64,000 nt of DNA from DSOI01 sp041394885 (GCA_041394885.1 JAWKHI010000002.1:248001-312000), one strand, 5' to 3'; shown: positions 17,381 through 26,488, counted from the first letter of the stretch. Notes: generated from the sequence alone by a model not told the origin. Numbers and translations: made by a program.

Positions 17381-18913
17381 ATGAGTTTGCTTTCGCAGCG
17401 GCTACAGGTCAAGGTTCAGCAGAAGCAGATCCTGACACCAGGCTTGGTGCAGATGGTGACCGTCCTTCAGTTGACCCGCCAGGAACTGAAGGAGCTGATC
17501 GCCCAGGAGATTGCGCAGAACCCCGTGCTCGACGAGGCCGCGGAAGGGGCCGAGGAACTGACGCCGCAAGAGGTGCAGGCGGCGCTCGAGGCCGAGCGCG
17601 ATCCTCATCCCTCCGACGAATCCTTTCTCGAACTCACCCAGGCGGTGGCGAGCGAGGCGGGTGCGTCCACGGAAAGGGCGCAAGCCACTCTGGCCGACGC
17701 GCCGGAGTCCCCGCAGGCGGCCGATCCGTTCGATGAGATCGATTTCGGGTCCTACTGGGACGATTATCTGGACCCTGGGTTCAAATCCCCGGCCCAGGAG
17801 ACTCCGGACAAGCCTTCGTTTGAAACTTTTCTCTCCTCGCCCGTCACCTTGAGCGAATATCTCGAACAGCAGTTGAGCCTGGTGGCGCTCGACGACGAGG
17901 TGCGGGACGCGGCGCTGGCGGTGGTGGGCAACCTCGACGAAAACGGCTACCTCATTGAGCCGCTCGAGGATATCGCGCAGGATCTCGAAATTGCGCCGGA
18001 AGTGGCCGAGCAGGGTCTGAAAATCGTGCAGACGCTCGATCCGGCCGGCGTGGGGGCGCGTTCGCTGCAGGAGTGCCTGCTGCTGCAATTGGAATCGCGC
18101 AACGCGCGGGGCGGCGTGGCGTGGCAGATTGTGGAAAGTCACCTGAAGCTGCTCGAGACCAAGCAGTTGAAGGAAATCGCCCGTGCGCTCGGCCGTCCGA
18201 TGGAGCACATCCAGATTGCGGTGGCGCTGATCCAGCATCTGGATCCCCGGCCGGGCCTGCGATATTCGGGCGGCGGCGCGCGGCAGGTGGAGCCCGACGT
18301 CCATATCTTCAAGGACGGGGACGAGTACTACATCACGCTCAACGACGACGATGTGCCGCAATTGCGATTGAATCCGCAGTACCGGCGATTGCTCGACCGG
18401 GATCAGGAACCGTCGAAAGACGTGCGGAACTACGTAAAGGAGCGGTTCCAGTCCGCGCTGCTGTTGATGAAGAACATCGAGCAGCGGAAGAAGACGATCA
18501 TGCAGGTCTGCCAGTCGATCGTGCAGCGGCAAACCGAGTTTCTCGACTACGGCATCGATCATTTGAAGCCCATGATGATCAAAGAGGTGGCCGAGGAGAT
18601 CGGCGTGCATCCTTCCACGGTCTCGCGCGCGGTGGCCAACAAGTACGCGCACACTCCGCACGGCGTTCACGAGCTTCGATTCTTCTTTTCCGAAGCCGTG
18701 CAAGGTTCGGCGGGGGCCGCGACGCCGCTGCTGGTTTTGAAGCGCCGGGTGAAGAAGATGATCGAGGATGAAGACCCCCGCCACCCGCTTACGGACGACC
18801 AGATCACGGCGCTGCTGCGCGCCGATGGCATCGACGTCACCCGCCGCACCGTCGCCAAATACCGCGAGGATATGAAGATTCCCTCCACGCACCAGCGTCG
18901 CGTCCGCGCCTGA
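17381..18913 (+). CDS. rpoN: RNA polymerase sigma-54 factor RpoN
   Basis: A 510-residue alternative sigma factor for promoters of the -24/-12 type, which need an AAA activator. All regions are visible. The Gln/Leu-rich activator-contact region is at 1-50 (VQQKQILTPGLVQMVTVLQL). An acidic linker follows, then the core-binding domain. The helix-turn-helix region reads HPSTVSRAVANKY, and the RpoN box near the C-terminus has the core RRTVAKYRE. It heads a three-gene run with hpf and rapZ, an order well known in Proteobacteria. No sigma-54 activator lies in the window. Confidence 0.96.
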   Translation: MSLLSQRLQVKVQQKQILTPGLVQMVTVLQLTRQELKELIAQEIAQNPVLDEAAEGAEELTPQEVQAALEAERDPHPSDESFLELTQAVASEAGASTERAQATLADAPESPQAADPFDEIDFGSYWDDYLDPGFKSPAQETPDKPSFETFLSSPVTLSEYLEQQLSLVALDDEVRDAALAVVGNLDENGYLIEPLEDIAQDLEIAPEVAEQGLKIVQTLDPAGVGARSLQECLLLQLESRNARGGVAWQIVESHLKLLETKQLKEIARALGRPMEHIQIAVALIQHLDPRPGLRYSGGGARQVEPDVHIFKDGDEYYITLNDDDVPQLRLNPQYRRLLDRDQEPSKDVRNYVKERFQSALLLMKNIEQRKKTIMQVCQSIVQRQTEFLDYGIDHLKPMMIKEVAEEIGVHPSTVSRAVANKYAHTPHGVHELRFFFSEAVQGSAGAATPLLVLKRRVKKMIEDEDPRHPLTDDQITALLRADGIDVTRRTVAKYREDMKIPSTHQRRVRA

Positions 18914-18931
18914 GGGAGCCCCCAAACGAAC

Positions 18932-19474
18932 ATGAAGGTCAACTACACCGGAAAACTCGAAAAACTGGATGCGCTGTCGCAGAAGAAGCTGGACGCGCGG
19001 ATGTCGAAGCTGAGCAAGCTGTTGGACCGCAAGTCCGAAAAGGATGCGCATGTCATCCTGAAGCAGCAGCGCCAGACGCGCGAGGCCGAGATCACGCTGA
19101 ACTACTACGATCATCCCCTGGCCGCGGCCCATCAGGCGGCCGATTCCCTCACAGCCCTGCTGGGAGCCTGCGACAAGATGGAGAAGCAGATCCAGAAGGT
19201 GCAAGCCAAGTTCCGCGACGGCAAGCGCCGCGCCGGGAAACCGTCGGCGGCGGCCGCGGCTGTTCCCGCCGCGGAAGCCGGTGCGCCCGCTCCATCGACA
19301 CCGAAGATCTACCGGGTGAACCCACGGTCGGTCAAGAAGCCGATGACGGCGGAAGAGGCCATACTCGAGATGAACGACTCCCGCCGCTACGTGCTCTATC
19401 GCGACGCCGAAACCGACCGGCTCGCCGTGTTGCTCCGCCGCCCCGATGGCCACTTTGATCTGATTGAGGCCTGA
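18932..19474 (+). CDS. hpf: Long-form ribosome hibernation promoting factor
   Basis: A 180-residue protein of the HPF/RaiA (sigma-54 modulation protein) family. The N-terminal domain of about 100 residues (KVNYTGKLEKLDALSQKKL) binds the small ribosomal subunit. An Ala/Pro linker leads to the C-terminal dimerisation domain (KPMTAEEAILEMNDSRRYVL), which makes it the long form that joins two 70S ribosomes into inactive 100S particles during stationary phase. It lies 18 bases after rpoN and 15 before rapZ, so the three are probably one transcript. Confidence 0.94.
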   Translation: MKVNYTGKLEKLDALSQKKLDARMSKLSKLLDRKSEKDAHVILKQQRQTREAEITLNYYDHPLAAAHQAADSLTALLGACDKMEKQIQKVQAKFRDGKRRAGKPSAAAAAVPAAEAGAPAPSTPKIYRVNPRSVKKPMTAEEAILEMNDSRRYVLYRDAETDRLAVLLRRPDGHFDLIEA

Positions 19475-19489
19475 CTGGCGATTCAACGG

Positions 19490-20359
19490 ATGCAACAGGA
19501 CAAGGCCCAACTCGTCGTCATCACCGGCATGTCCGGATCCGGCAAGGGGACCGTCCTGCGCTCGTTTGAGGACCTCGGCTACTATGCCGTGGACAACCTG
19601 CCGGTGGACCTGATTCCCACCTTCGCCGAACTGACCAAGGACTCGCCCAACATCGCGCGCGCCGCGCTTGTGGTGGACGTGCGCGAGGGCGAGGCGTTGT
19701 CGCGCCTGCCCAAGATCTACCGCTCACTGCGGCGCAAGATCGGGATGCGGCTCTTGTTTCTCGAAGCCGACGACGCCACCATCGTCCGCCGCTTTTCGGA
19801 AACACGCCGGCCTCATCCGTTGGGTGGGGAGGAGTCGGTGGCCAAGAGCGTGAAGGCGGAGCGTAAACGGCTCACCGCCATCCGCCCGCTGGCCGATCAT
19901 GTCATCGACACCACCAAGTTCAACGTTCACGAACTGCGGGATCACATCAAGGAAACGTTCGCCGCCGGACGAACCGAGCGCAAAATCCGGCTCTACATCA
20001 ACTCGTTCGGATTCCGTCACGGCGTGCCGGCCGACAGCGATCTCGTTTTCGACGTCCGTTTTCTTCCCAATCCCAACTACATCCCGGCTTTCAAGCAACT
20101 AACGGGCCGCCATCCATCGGTGGCCCGCTATATCCGTGCGTTTCCCCAAACGATGGAGTTCGTCGAGCGCATTTCGGAACTGCTCATCTACCTGCTCCCG
20201 CACTACATTGAAGAGGGCAAGAGCTATCTGACGATCTCGTTCGGATGCACCGGGGGCCACCACCGGTCCGTCTTCATCGCGGACGCGATTCGCAAGCGCG
20301 TGAACGCGGCCGGATTCAAAGCCACCTGCCAACACAGGGACGTGAGCCGGCCGGTCTGA
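19490..20359 (+). CDS. rapZ: RapZ-family P-loop nucleotide-binding protein
   Basis: A 289-residue protein of full family length. The Walker A motif GMSGSGKGT is at 13-21, followed by the family mark DLGYYAVDNLP, and the C-terminal domain carries GCTGGHHRSV. In enterobacteria RapZ guides RNase E to the sRNA GlmZ and senses glucosamine-6-phosphate; related proteins elsewhere bind nucleotides or sugar phosphates, so the exact role here is open. Third gene of the rpoN-hpf-rapZ run. A GCCGGT-ctg-ACCGGC dyad at its stop may help end the transcript. Confidence 0.93.
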   Translation: MQQDKAQLVVITGMSGSGKGTVLRSFEDLGYYAVDNLPVDLIPTFAELTKDSPNIARAALVVDVREGEALSRLPKIYRSLRRKIGMRLLFLEADDATIVRRFSETRRPHPLGGEESVAKSVKAERKRLTAIRPLADHVIDTTKFNVHELRDHIKETFAAGRTERKIRLYINSFGFRHGVPADSDLVFDVRFLPNPNYIPAFKQLTGRHPSVARYIRAFPQTMEFVERISELLIYLLPHYIEEGKSYLTISFGCTGGHHRSVFIADAIRKRVNAAGFKATCQHRDVSRPV

Positions 20360-20398
20360 CCGGCGGTTCGAGCATCCGCCTCGTACCGCGCGGCGAAA

Positions 20399-22600
20399 TC
20401 AATGCTGGTCAAATAATTCGCTGCGGTCGATCCGTTCGCCTTGCAGGAACACCGACGATATGTGCTCGAGCGCGGCGGGGTCCTCGAGCGGATTGCCATC
20501 CACAACCACGATGGTCCCCTCGTGCCCTTTGCGTACGAATCCGGCGCGCTTGTCAATCCCCAAACGCCGCGCGCCGTTGCCGGTGGCCGCCTGTAGCGCC
20601 GCCGGGGCGGGGATACCGGCCTTCACCCATAGCTCGACTTCGCGCTGCACGGTGGGGCCGTGAATGACCAGGAAGTTGCCGGCGTCGGAACCGGTGATCA
20701 GAGTGACGCCGGCTTTGTGGGCGCGTCGTAGATTCTCTTCCGCGGCGGCATAGTCAATGGGGTAGCGCTCGATCCAGTCTCGCCAGGGCTGGGCTCCAGT
20801 GGCGGTAACGGCGGCGCGGGTGGCCTCGATCAACCCGGCAGGAGCGGCCTGCTGGACCAATGACCGGGAAAGCAGGTCAGCCTTCCTCTCCCGCACGGCC
20901 ACGAACGCTTCGAGCACGCTCAAAGTCGGGTCATAGTAGACCCCTTTTTCTTTCATGCGCGCGAAGGTTTCCTGTGGGATGACATCGCGGAACGATCCGT
21001 GCTCGATGGTGCTGGCGCCGGCCTGGATGGCTTCGGCCACGTCCCGCGCATCGCCTGTGTGGACGGCAAGGGGCAATCCGTTTTCACGCGCGGCGTCGGC
21101 GATGGCTTTCAGGATGGTGGTTTGCAATCGCTCGAAGGGGGCGCCCGGGCCGCCGTCGTCGAGCACGGCCTTGATGCAATCGACGCCGATCCTTTTGAGT
21201 TCGGCGACGGCTTCCCGCGCCTGCTCCGGCGTCTCCGGGGTGCGCGTGAATTCCTGTGCCGCCATATTGCGGACGAGCGTGGGCATCCCGCGGAAGTATT
21301 CGGTGCCGTGGCCCTTCTTGGCCGTAAACAACGGTCCGCACAGATGCAATTCCGCGCCGGTGTGTTCGCCGTCGATGGCGCGCTTGCGCGCGGCGAGGGT
21401 CTGAGTGGTAAAGTCCCCGGCGCTCGCCACGGCGGTGACGCCGCTATAGGCATAGGCGGCCAAGGCCCGTTCCATGGCGGCGGTGAGATCGAAATCCGGA
21501 CCGGGCTGCATGGCGCCGCCGGGCGAGCCGAGATGGACATGGGTGTCGATGAGGCCCGGCATGACGGTTTTGCCGGCCGCTTCGAGCGGCTCCGCCGATA
21601 GCGATTTGGCCGAGGGGACTTCGCCTTCGTACACTTCGGCGATGCGGCCGTCTTTGAGCAGCACCGCGCCCGAGCGAATCACTGTCCCATCTCCGGTGAA
21701 GATCGTAGCGCCGCGGATGAGCCGCGTGTAGTTGCGCCGGACCTGGCGCTCCAGGTTCTTGGTTTCGGTGATGTGCTCGCGGGACCATGCCTGATAGATC
21801 CCCATCGCCACAAACGGCAGTAGAACCGCCAACACCCAGGCCTTGGATTTGTTGGGGAGCTTTTCTTCTTTTTCCCAGCGGAACAGCTTCATGGAGATGA
21901 GCGTGGCCAGAATGGTGGTAACCACCAGAGCGCCCACCGATTCGAGATTGCTGGTGAGCCCGCGCGCGCGCAGCAGCACATGCTGGACGCCGCTGTTGAG
22001 GTAAGACGCTGGCAGGAACTGCGAGATGATCTGCGCCGTCACGGGCATGGAACTCAGCGGGATGGTGGCTCCGCTGAGGAAGATCATCGGCATGTACAGG
22101 ATCTGGATGAGGATGTTGGATTCGGCCATCGAGTTGGCGACGGCGGCGATGATCAGCCCGATGGCCCGGAAGGCGAAGCATCCGAGCGTGATGAGGAAGA
22201 TCAATGAAAACGGCCGCTCCGGCCACGGCATCCCGTAGAAGTAGTGGCTCAACGCGAAGATGAGGCCGAGCGCGGGCAGGTACAGCAGCCATCCGGTTAC
22301 GAGCGAGGCAACCAGGATGGGGAGCGGGGAAATGGGCGTAACCTTGTAGCGGCGCAGGATCCCGGTTTCGCGCTCCATGACCGATCGCATTCCGGCGCCG
22401 AACAGGCCGCTGCCCAGGATGCCGATCACCAGCACCATCGAGACGATGCGCGTCATGACCGATCCGCCGGTGGATCCTCCCATGAACTGCGCGAAGGCAA
22501 AAAAGAAGATCAGCGGAAAAAAGTAATTGAAGAAGATCACCGACCGCTCGCGCAAGGCCAGCCGGAGGTTCATTCGAATGAGGGCCAGATATGCTTTCAT
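20399..22600 (-). CDS. Fusion of ABC-2 type permease with a metal-dependent amidohydrolase
   Basis: A 733-residue protein with two domains rarely seen together. Residues 1-240 form an ABC-2 exporter permease with six membrane segments (for example VIFFNYFFPLIFFFAF and IFLSGATIPLSS). A seventh segment lies at about 254-271. Residues about 291-733 form an amidohydrolase with a complete metal set: H354 and H356 in DTHVHLG, K477 in DCIKAVLDD, H514 in VHTGD, H534 in IEHGSF and D639 in GSDAG. If the N-terminus is cytoplasmic, the seventh segment would place the hydrolase outside the inner membrane. The ABC ATPase gene lies 3 bases upstream. No stop, frameshift or internal start with a ribosome binding site was seen at the join. 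Confidence 0.88.
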   Translation of the reverse strand: MKAYLALIRMNLRLALRERSVIFFNYFFPLIFFFAFAQFMGGSTGGSVMTRIVSMVLVIGILGSGLFGAGMRSVMERETGILRRYKVTPISPLPILVASLVTGWLLYLPALGLIFALSHYFYGMPWPERPFSLIFLITLGCFAFRAIGLIIAAVANSMAESNILIQILYMPMIFLSGATIPLSSMPVTAQIISQFLPASYLNSGVQHVLLRARGLTSNLESVGALVVTTILATLISMKLFRWEKEEKLPNKSKAWVLAVLLPFVAMGIYQAWSREHITETKNLERQVRRNYTRLIRGATIFTGDGTVIRSGAVLLKDGRIAEVYEGEVPSAKSLSAEPLEAAGKTVMPGLIDTHVHLGSPGGAMQPGPDFDLTAAMERALAAYAYSGVTAVASAGDFTTQTLAARKRAIDGEHTGAELHLCGPLFTAKKGHGTEYFRGMPTLVRNMAAQEFTRTPETPEQAREAVAELKRIGVDCIKAVLDDGGPGAPFERLQTTILKAIADAARENGLPLAVHTGDARDVAEAIQAGASTIEHGSFRDVIPQETFARMKEKGVYYDPTLSVLEAFVAVRERKADLLSRSLVQQAAPAGLIEATRAAVTATGAQPWRDWIERYPIDYAAAEENLRRAHKAGVTLITGSDAGNFLVIHGPTVQREVELWVKAGIPAPAALQAATGNGARRLGIDKRAGFVRKGHEGTIVVVDGNPLEDPAALEHISSVFLQGERIDRSELFDQH

Positions 22601-22603
22601 GCG

Positions 22604-23533
22604 CTATTCCCGGAGCCTCTTACCGGTCAATTCAATAAAGACGTCCTCGAGCGTGGGCCGCTTCAGGTGAATGTCCGCCAGGCCCACTCCCTGGGCGTCG
22701 ATCCACTTCACCAGTTCGACGACCGTTCGGGCCGGCCGCGCGGAAGAGACCGTGATGGCGAGCCGGTTGTCGCTGAGCAGGATCGTCTCGGCCTCAAACG
22801 AGGCCGGGGTGAGCATGCCATCGGGAATCGGACGCTCGGTGGCCACTTCGATGCGCGAGTGCCCGAGCGTTCGCGCCTGGATCTCGCGCGGGGTGCCGAT
22901 GGCGATGATGCGGCCCTGGTCAATAATGGCCACGCGGTCACAAAGCCGTTCGGCTTCCTCGATGTAGTGAGTGGTCAGCAGGATGGTTCGCTTCTCGGCG
23001 CGCAGTTCTTCGATGAGCTTGTGGATCTCCAGGCGCACTTGGGGGTCCAGCCCCGTGGTGGGTTCGTCGAGGAAAACGAGTTGGGGATCGTTGAGCAGGG
23101 CCAGCGCCAAAGCCAGACGCTGTTTCTGGCCGCCGGACAGCGAGGCGTAGTTTTCGTTGCGCTTCTCCCAAAGCTGCAGCCGCCGCAAGAGCTGGTCGCC
23201 ATCCACGTTCCGCGAATAGAGAGCCGCGAACAACTGCATCGCCTCGGTGACCTTGAGCTTATCCGGCAGATTGGTGGACTGGAGACAGGCGCCGATGCGA
23301 TCTTTCAGCCGCGCCACCTGTTGGTTCGGATCGAGGCCGAGCACGCGGACTTCGCCATTGGACCTGGGCCGGAGGCCCTCGAGAATCTCCACCGTGGTCG
23401 TCTTGCCGGCGCCGTTGGGTCCAAGCAGGCCGAACACTTCGCCCTGCTGCACCTGGAAATCGATGCCGCGGACGGCTTCGAAATCACCGTAGGACTTACG
23501 AAGTCCCTGGACTGTGATTGCTGCTTCGCTCAT
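22604..23533 (-). CDS. ABC transporter ATP-binding protein (ABC-2 exporter type)
   Basis: A 309-residue ATPase driving an exporter. It has Walker A GPNGAGKTT at 38-46, the signature LSGGQKQR at 132-139, Walker B LVFLDEPTTGLD at about 152-163, and a switch His in LLTTHYIEE. The extra C-terminal domain (about 225-309, ending PTLEDVFIELTGKRL) is typical of drug or polysaccharide exporters of the DrrA/CcmA kind. The start at 23533 begins at the domain, and a longer in-frame extension was rejected. It lies 3 bases before the permease-amidohydrolase fusion and 4 bases after the cytochrome gene. Confidence 0.93.
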   Translation of the reverse strand: MSEAAITVQGLRKSYGDFEAVRGIDFQVQQGEVFGLLGPNGAGKTTTVEILEGLRPRSNGEVRVLGLDPNQQVARLKDRIGACLQSTNLPDKLKVTEAMQLFAALYSRNVDGDQLLRRLQLWEKRNENYASLSGGQKQRLALALALLNDPQLVFLDEPTTGLDPQVRLEIHKLIEELRAEKRTILLTTHYIEEAERLCDRVAIIDQGRIIAIGTPREIQARTLGHSRIEVATERPIPDGMLTPASFEAETILLSDNRLAITVSSARPARTVVELVKWIDAQGVGLADIHLKRPTLEDVFIELTGKRLRE

Positions 23534-23537
23534 GCGT

Positions 23538-24293
23538 TCAGCGAGCCATCCAGCCGAGGTACATGGCAATGGCGCCGAGATCGGCGTCGGTGTATGCCCC
23601 GGTGACTCCGGCGTGAGTCCAGGAGCTTCCATCGGAAAGCCGAATTTCGGCCGGGACGAAGGTTCGCAGCACGGGCGGCAGGACGGTCAAATCGTAAATA
23701 CGCACTTGTTCCTTGCTCTGTTCCACCACGACGGCGGGGAAAGAATCGCGGCCGGCGGTGGCCGTCTTGATGGAGGATTTCTTACCGGATCGGAGAGCGG
23801 CGGCGTCATAGGGGCCGCCCGCGGCGAGGTTAGGGCCGATGGGAATGCCCCATCCTTCGAGCGCATGGCAGGTGCCACAGCGCTTCTCTCCGCGGACCGC
23901 GTCGAAAAACAGATCCTTGCCGCGCCGGACGCCGGCCGACATGGGGCGAACCGGCGCGCCTGCCGCTACCGCCGCCGCGGCATTGGGCATCTTCGAGACA
24001 TCGGCGCCGGAAATGCGCAGCACGTAGGCGATCACCGCTTGCAGTTGATCGTTCGGCAGCGATCGCTCAAAGCCGGGCATACCGGTGTTCGGCACACCTT
24101 CGCGGACTACTTTGGTGACGACGGCGGTGTCGAAGTTGCGGCCAATGAGTTTCGGGGCGCGTCCTTGCGTCCCCCCGGAGCCGTGGCAGTAGCCCTGGGC
24201 GCAGGTCTTCTGGAACACCTGCTCGCCTTGCGTGAAAATGTCCTGGGCGAGGACGGGCGCGGCCAGCAACAGAAGGAGCGGGGAGGGCTTCAA
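23538..24293 (-). CDS. Secreted dihaem c-type cytochrome with one CX4CH site
   Basis: A 251-residue exported cytochrome. The start is a TTG overlapping the upstream stop (TTGA) and begins a signal peptide (KPSPLLLLLAAPVLAQ). The first haem site is unusual, C31-AQGY-C36-H37, with four rather than two residues between the cysteines. A likely Met ligand is at about 72 (GMPGF). The second haem site is canonical: CGTCH at 139-143. A C-terminal beta-rich region of about 100 residues follows. It probably takes electrons from the PQQ dehydrogenase encoded just upstream. Confidence 0.8.
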   Translation of the reverse strand: MKPSPLLLLLAAPVLAQDIFTQGEQVFQKTCAQGYCHGSGGTQGRAPKLIGRNFDTAVVTKVVREGVPNTGMPGFERSLPNDQLQAVIAYVLRISGADVSKMPNAAAAVAAGAPVRPMSAGVRRGKDLFFDAVRGEKRCGTCHALEGWGIPIGPNLAAGGPYDAAALRSGKKSSIKTATAGRDSFPAVVVEQSKEQVRIYDLTVLPPVLRTFVPAEIRLSDGSSWTHAGVTGAYTDADLGAIAMYLGWMAR

Positions 24294-25933
24294 TGGGCAC
24301 GCTCCTGCAACGCGAAGACCCATAACGTGGATCCACGCCGGAAGCGCTCCGCCTCCGGCCACAGTTGCGTCACCAGCCCAGCCACCGCGGAGCCGAAGCC
24401 CGACGGGGTGGCGATGTACTGCCTGCCGTTCACCTCGTAGGTGATCGCCGATCCGCGATTGCCGCTTCCGGTCTGAAACTGCCAGACCTTGTCGCCGGTG
24501 CGCGCATCGAGCGCGAAGAAGTAACCTTCGGGATCGCCAGTGAAGACGAGATTGCCGGCGGTGGCGAGTACGGATGCCAACAGCGGGTATTTGGACCGGT
24601 AGGTCCACTTTCGCTCGCCGCTCACCGGATCGTAGGCGTCCAGATGCGAGTAAGCGCGTTCACCGGGCGGGTCTCGCGGCACGAAGGTGCCTCCGAAGAA
24701 GACCTGTCCCTCTCGCGGTTGCTCGGGCTGCGAAACCACGTCCTGGCACCACTCGATGGCGGTAGTGTAAAGCCACTTCGTCAACGGCGAATAGGCGGCC
24801 TGATTCCAACTGCGGCCACCGCCGATGGCGGGGCAGATGAGCGTGCTCTTGCCTACTTCCGGATCGTTGCGGCCAACCAGGTTGCCATCCTCGTCGGTGC
24901 CCTTGATCCAATTGATGTGCTTGACGATCGGATAGCCGGAGATGAACTTGCCGTTCCTACGATCGAGAACGAAGGTGTATCCGCCCTTGTTGATATTGAG
25001 CAGGAGCTTGCGGACCTGGCCCTTCACGGGCAGATCGAACAGGATGTTTTCGTAGGCGGTGTCGAAGTCCCACACATCGTGCGGCACCTGCTGGAAGTAC
25101 CACTTCAGTTTGCCGGTGTCGGCGTCGAGCGCCACCACGGAATCGGTATAGAGGTTGTCGCCTTTGCGGGACCCGCCGTAGAAATCGGCGGCCGGGTTGC
25201 CCACCGACCAATAGACCATGTTGAGCTCGGGATCGTAGGAGCCGGTCATCCAGGAGGACCCGCCGCCGAACTTCCACGAGTCTCCGGACCAGCTTTCGTG
25301 CCCCTTTTCGCCCGGAGCTGGAATGGTCCAGAAGCGCCAGGCCTGGCGTCCGGTGGCGGCGTCGAAGGCGGTGATATAGCCGCGATGAGCCGAGTCGCCG
25401 CCGGTGACGCCGACGATGACTTTGTCTTTCACCAGAAGCGGCGCGCCGGTGATATTGCAGCCGCACTGATTGGCTTCCTCGACGTTGACGCGCCAGAGTT
25501 CGCGGCCGGACTTCTGATCCACGGCGACTACGGAATTGTCGAGGGTTCCGATGTAGACGCGTCCGCCGCCCACCGCCACACCGCGATTCCAAGGGCCGTA
25601 GAAGATGGTGAAGCCTTTCGGAAGCGTATAGGTGTACTTCCAGATCTCGCGTCCGGTGACGCCGTCAATGGCGAAGATGTGATTGTGCGAAGTGGAGAGA
25701 TAGAGCACGCCGTCGACGACGATCGGGGTGGCTTGCAGGCCTCCTTCTTCGTCGCCGGTCTGGAAAGCCCAGGCCGGCGTCAGACGGCCGACGTTGGTGG
25801 CGTTGATCTGGTCAAGCGCGCTGTACCGCCAGGCCTGATACGTGCCGAAGTGATGCGGCCAATCGTTGCGGGTTGCCTCCGGTTGGGCCGCCAGCGTCAT
25901 GGCGCCGGCAATCAGAACGCCGGCCAGTTTCAT
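24290..25933 (-). CDS. PQQ-dependent dehydrogenase (quinoprotein, 8-bladed propeller)
   Basis: A 547-residue exported quinoprotein that oxidises an alcohol, aldose or similar substrate in the periplasm using pyrroloquinoline quinone. It has a signal peptide and then repeated propeller motifs (GxxxWxxxT type), for example AIDGVTGREIWKY, AVDQKSGRELWRV and ALDADTGKLKWYF. The segment PHDVWDFD matches the family's active-site Asp region. A CGC pair replaces the adjacent-cysteine pair of methanol dehydrogenases. The start at 25933 overlaps the upstream stop (ATGA). It is paired with the cytochrome gene downstream. No PQQ biosynthesis genes are in the window. Confidence 0.9.
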   Translation of the reverse strand: MKLAGVLIAGAMTLAAQPEATRNDWPHHFGTYQAWRYSALDQINATNVGRLTPAWAFQTGDEEGGLQATPIVVDGVLYLSTSHNHIFAIDGVTGREIWKYTYTLPKGFTIFYGPWNRGVAVGGGRVYIGTLDNSVVAVDQKSGRELWRVNVEEANQCGCNITGAPLLVKDKVIVGVTGGDSAHRGYITAFDAATGRQAWRFWTIPAPGEKGHESWSGDSWKFGGGSSWMTGSYDPELNMVYWSVGNPAADFYGGSRKGDNLYTDSVVALDADTGKLKWYFQQVPHDVWDFDTAYENILFDLPVKGQVRKLLLNINKGGYTFVLDRRNGKFISGYPIVKHINWIKGTDEDGNLVGRNDPEVGKSTLICPAIGGGRSWNQAAYSPLTKWLYTTAIEWCQDVVSQPEQPREGQVFFGGTFVPRDPPGERAYSHLDAYDPVSGERKWTYRSKYPLLASVLATAGNLVFTGDPEGYFFALDARTGDKVWQFQTGSGNRGSAITYEVNGRQYIATPSGFGSAVAGLVTQLWPEAERFRRGSTLWVFALQERAH

Positions 25934-26469
25934 GCATTCACCGGAACGCCGGCGAGAACGGAAATACAGGCGCGGCAGAAGGCGGGAAGATCGTCGGGCT
26001 TGCGCGAGGTGACGAGGTTGGCGTCCACCACCACTTCCGCATCCACCCACTCGGCGCCGGCGTTGATCATGTCGTCCTTGATCGCGAAGAACGAGGTCAC
26101 TTTGCGGCCTCGCAGCATTCCGTCCGCCGAGCACAACACCCAGCCAGCATGGCAGATGGCGGCAACCAGCTTTCCCTGCCGGTTTACCTCAGCCACCAGA
26201 GCGTTGGCTCTTGCGTGGCGCCGGATGTGATCGGGCGCGTAGCCGCCGGGGACCACCAGTCCGTCGAACTCATCGGCGGTGACCTGGTCATACGATTTCT
26301 CGGCGACGCACGGATAGCCGAGCTTGCTCGGATAGGTGGCGCCGGCGGTGGCCGCTACCGTCACCACGGTGGCACCGGCCTCGCGAAGGCGATAAAGCGG
26401 ATACCAGACTTCCATCTCCTGGTAGCCCTGGTCCAGCAGGAGCGCGATTCTTTTTCCCTTGAGTTCCAT
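25930..26469 (-). CDS. DJ-1/PfpI family protein
   Basis: A 179-residue protein of the DJ-1/PfpI superfamily, which includes glyoxalases, deglycases and proteases. It shows the nucleophile elbow AAICHAGW with the reactive Cys followed by His, and the upstream Glu in YQEMEVWYP. The PfpI/YhbO-like length fits a stress or carbonyl-detoxifying enzyme, which would suit a neighbour that makes aldehydes (the PQQ dehydrogenase, overlapping by 4 bases). It is the first gene of a five-gene minus-strand run down to 20399. A TAGAAT box lies 8 bases before the ATG. Confidence 0.9.
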   Translation of the reverse strand: MELKGKRIALLLDQGYQEMEVWYPLYRLREAGATVVTVAATAGATYPSKLGYPCVAEKSYDQVTADEFDGLVVPGGYAPDHIRRHARANALVAEVNRQGKLVAAICHAGWVLCSADGMLRGRKVTSFFAIKDDMINAGAEWVDAEVVVDANLVTSRKPDDLPAFCRACISVLAGVPVNA

Positions 26470-26477
26470 AGCTCTTT

Positions 26478-26483
26478 ATTCTA
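26478..26483 (-). promoter_or_regulatory. -10 box (TAGAAT) before the PfpI-PQQ-cytochrome-ABC run
   Basis: TAGAAT, five of six matches to TATAAT, ends 8 bases before the ATG at 26469. It implies an almost leaderless transcript. Confidence 0.4.
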
Positions 26484-26488
26484 CAAGG

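Noticed and set aside
17770..17800. tRNA-like T-arm sequence GGTTCAAATCCCC
   Set aside because: It lies within rpoN in coding frame, and no cloverleaf can be built around it.
17402..19510. 702-codon open frame on the minus strand opposite rpoN and hpf
   Set aside because: It mirrors two well-identified genes; its residue content (His/Leu/Gln/Arg-rich) is typical of an antisense shadow in high-GC DNA, and no ribosome binding site or domain was seen.
24365..26230. 621-codon plus-strand frame opposite the PQQ dehydrogenase
   Set aside because: It is antisense to a clear quinoprotein gene, has no recognisable domain, and spans several gene borders.
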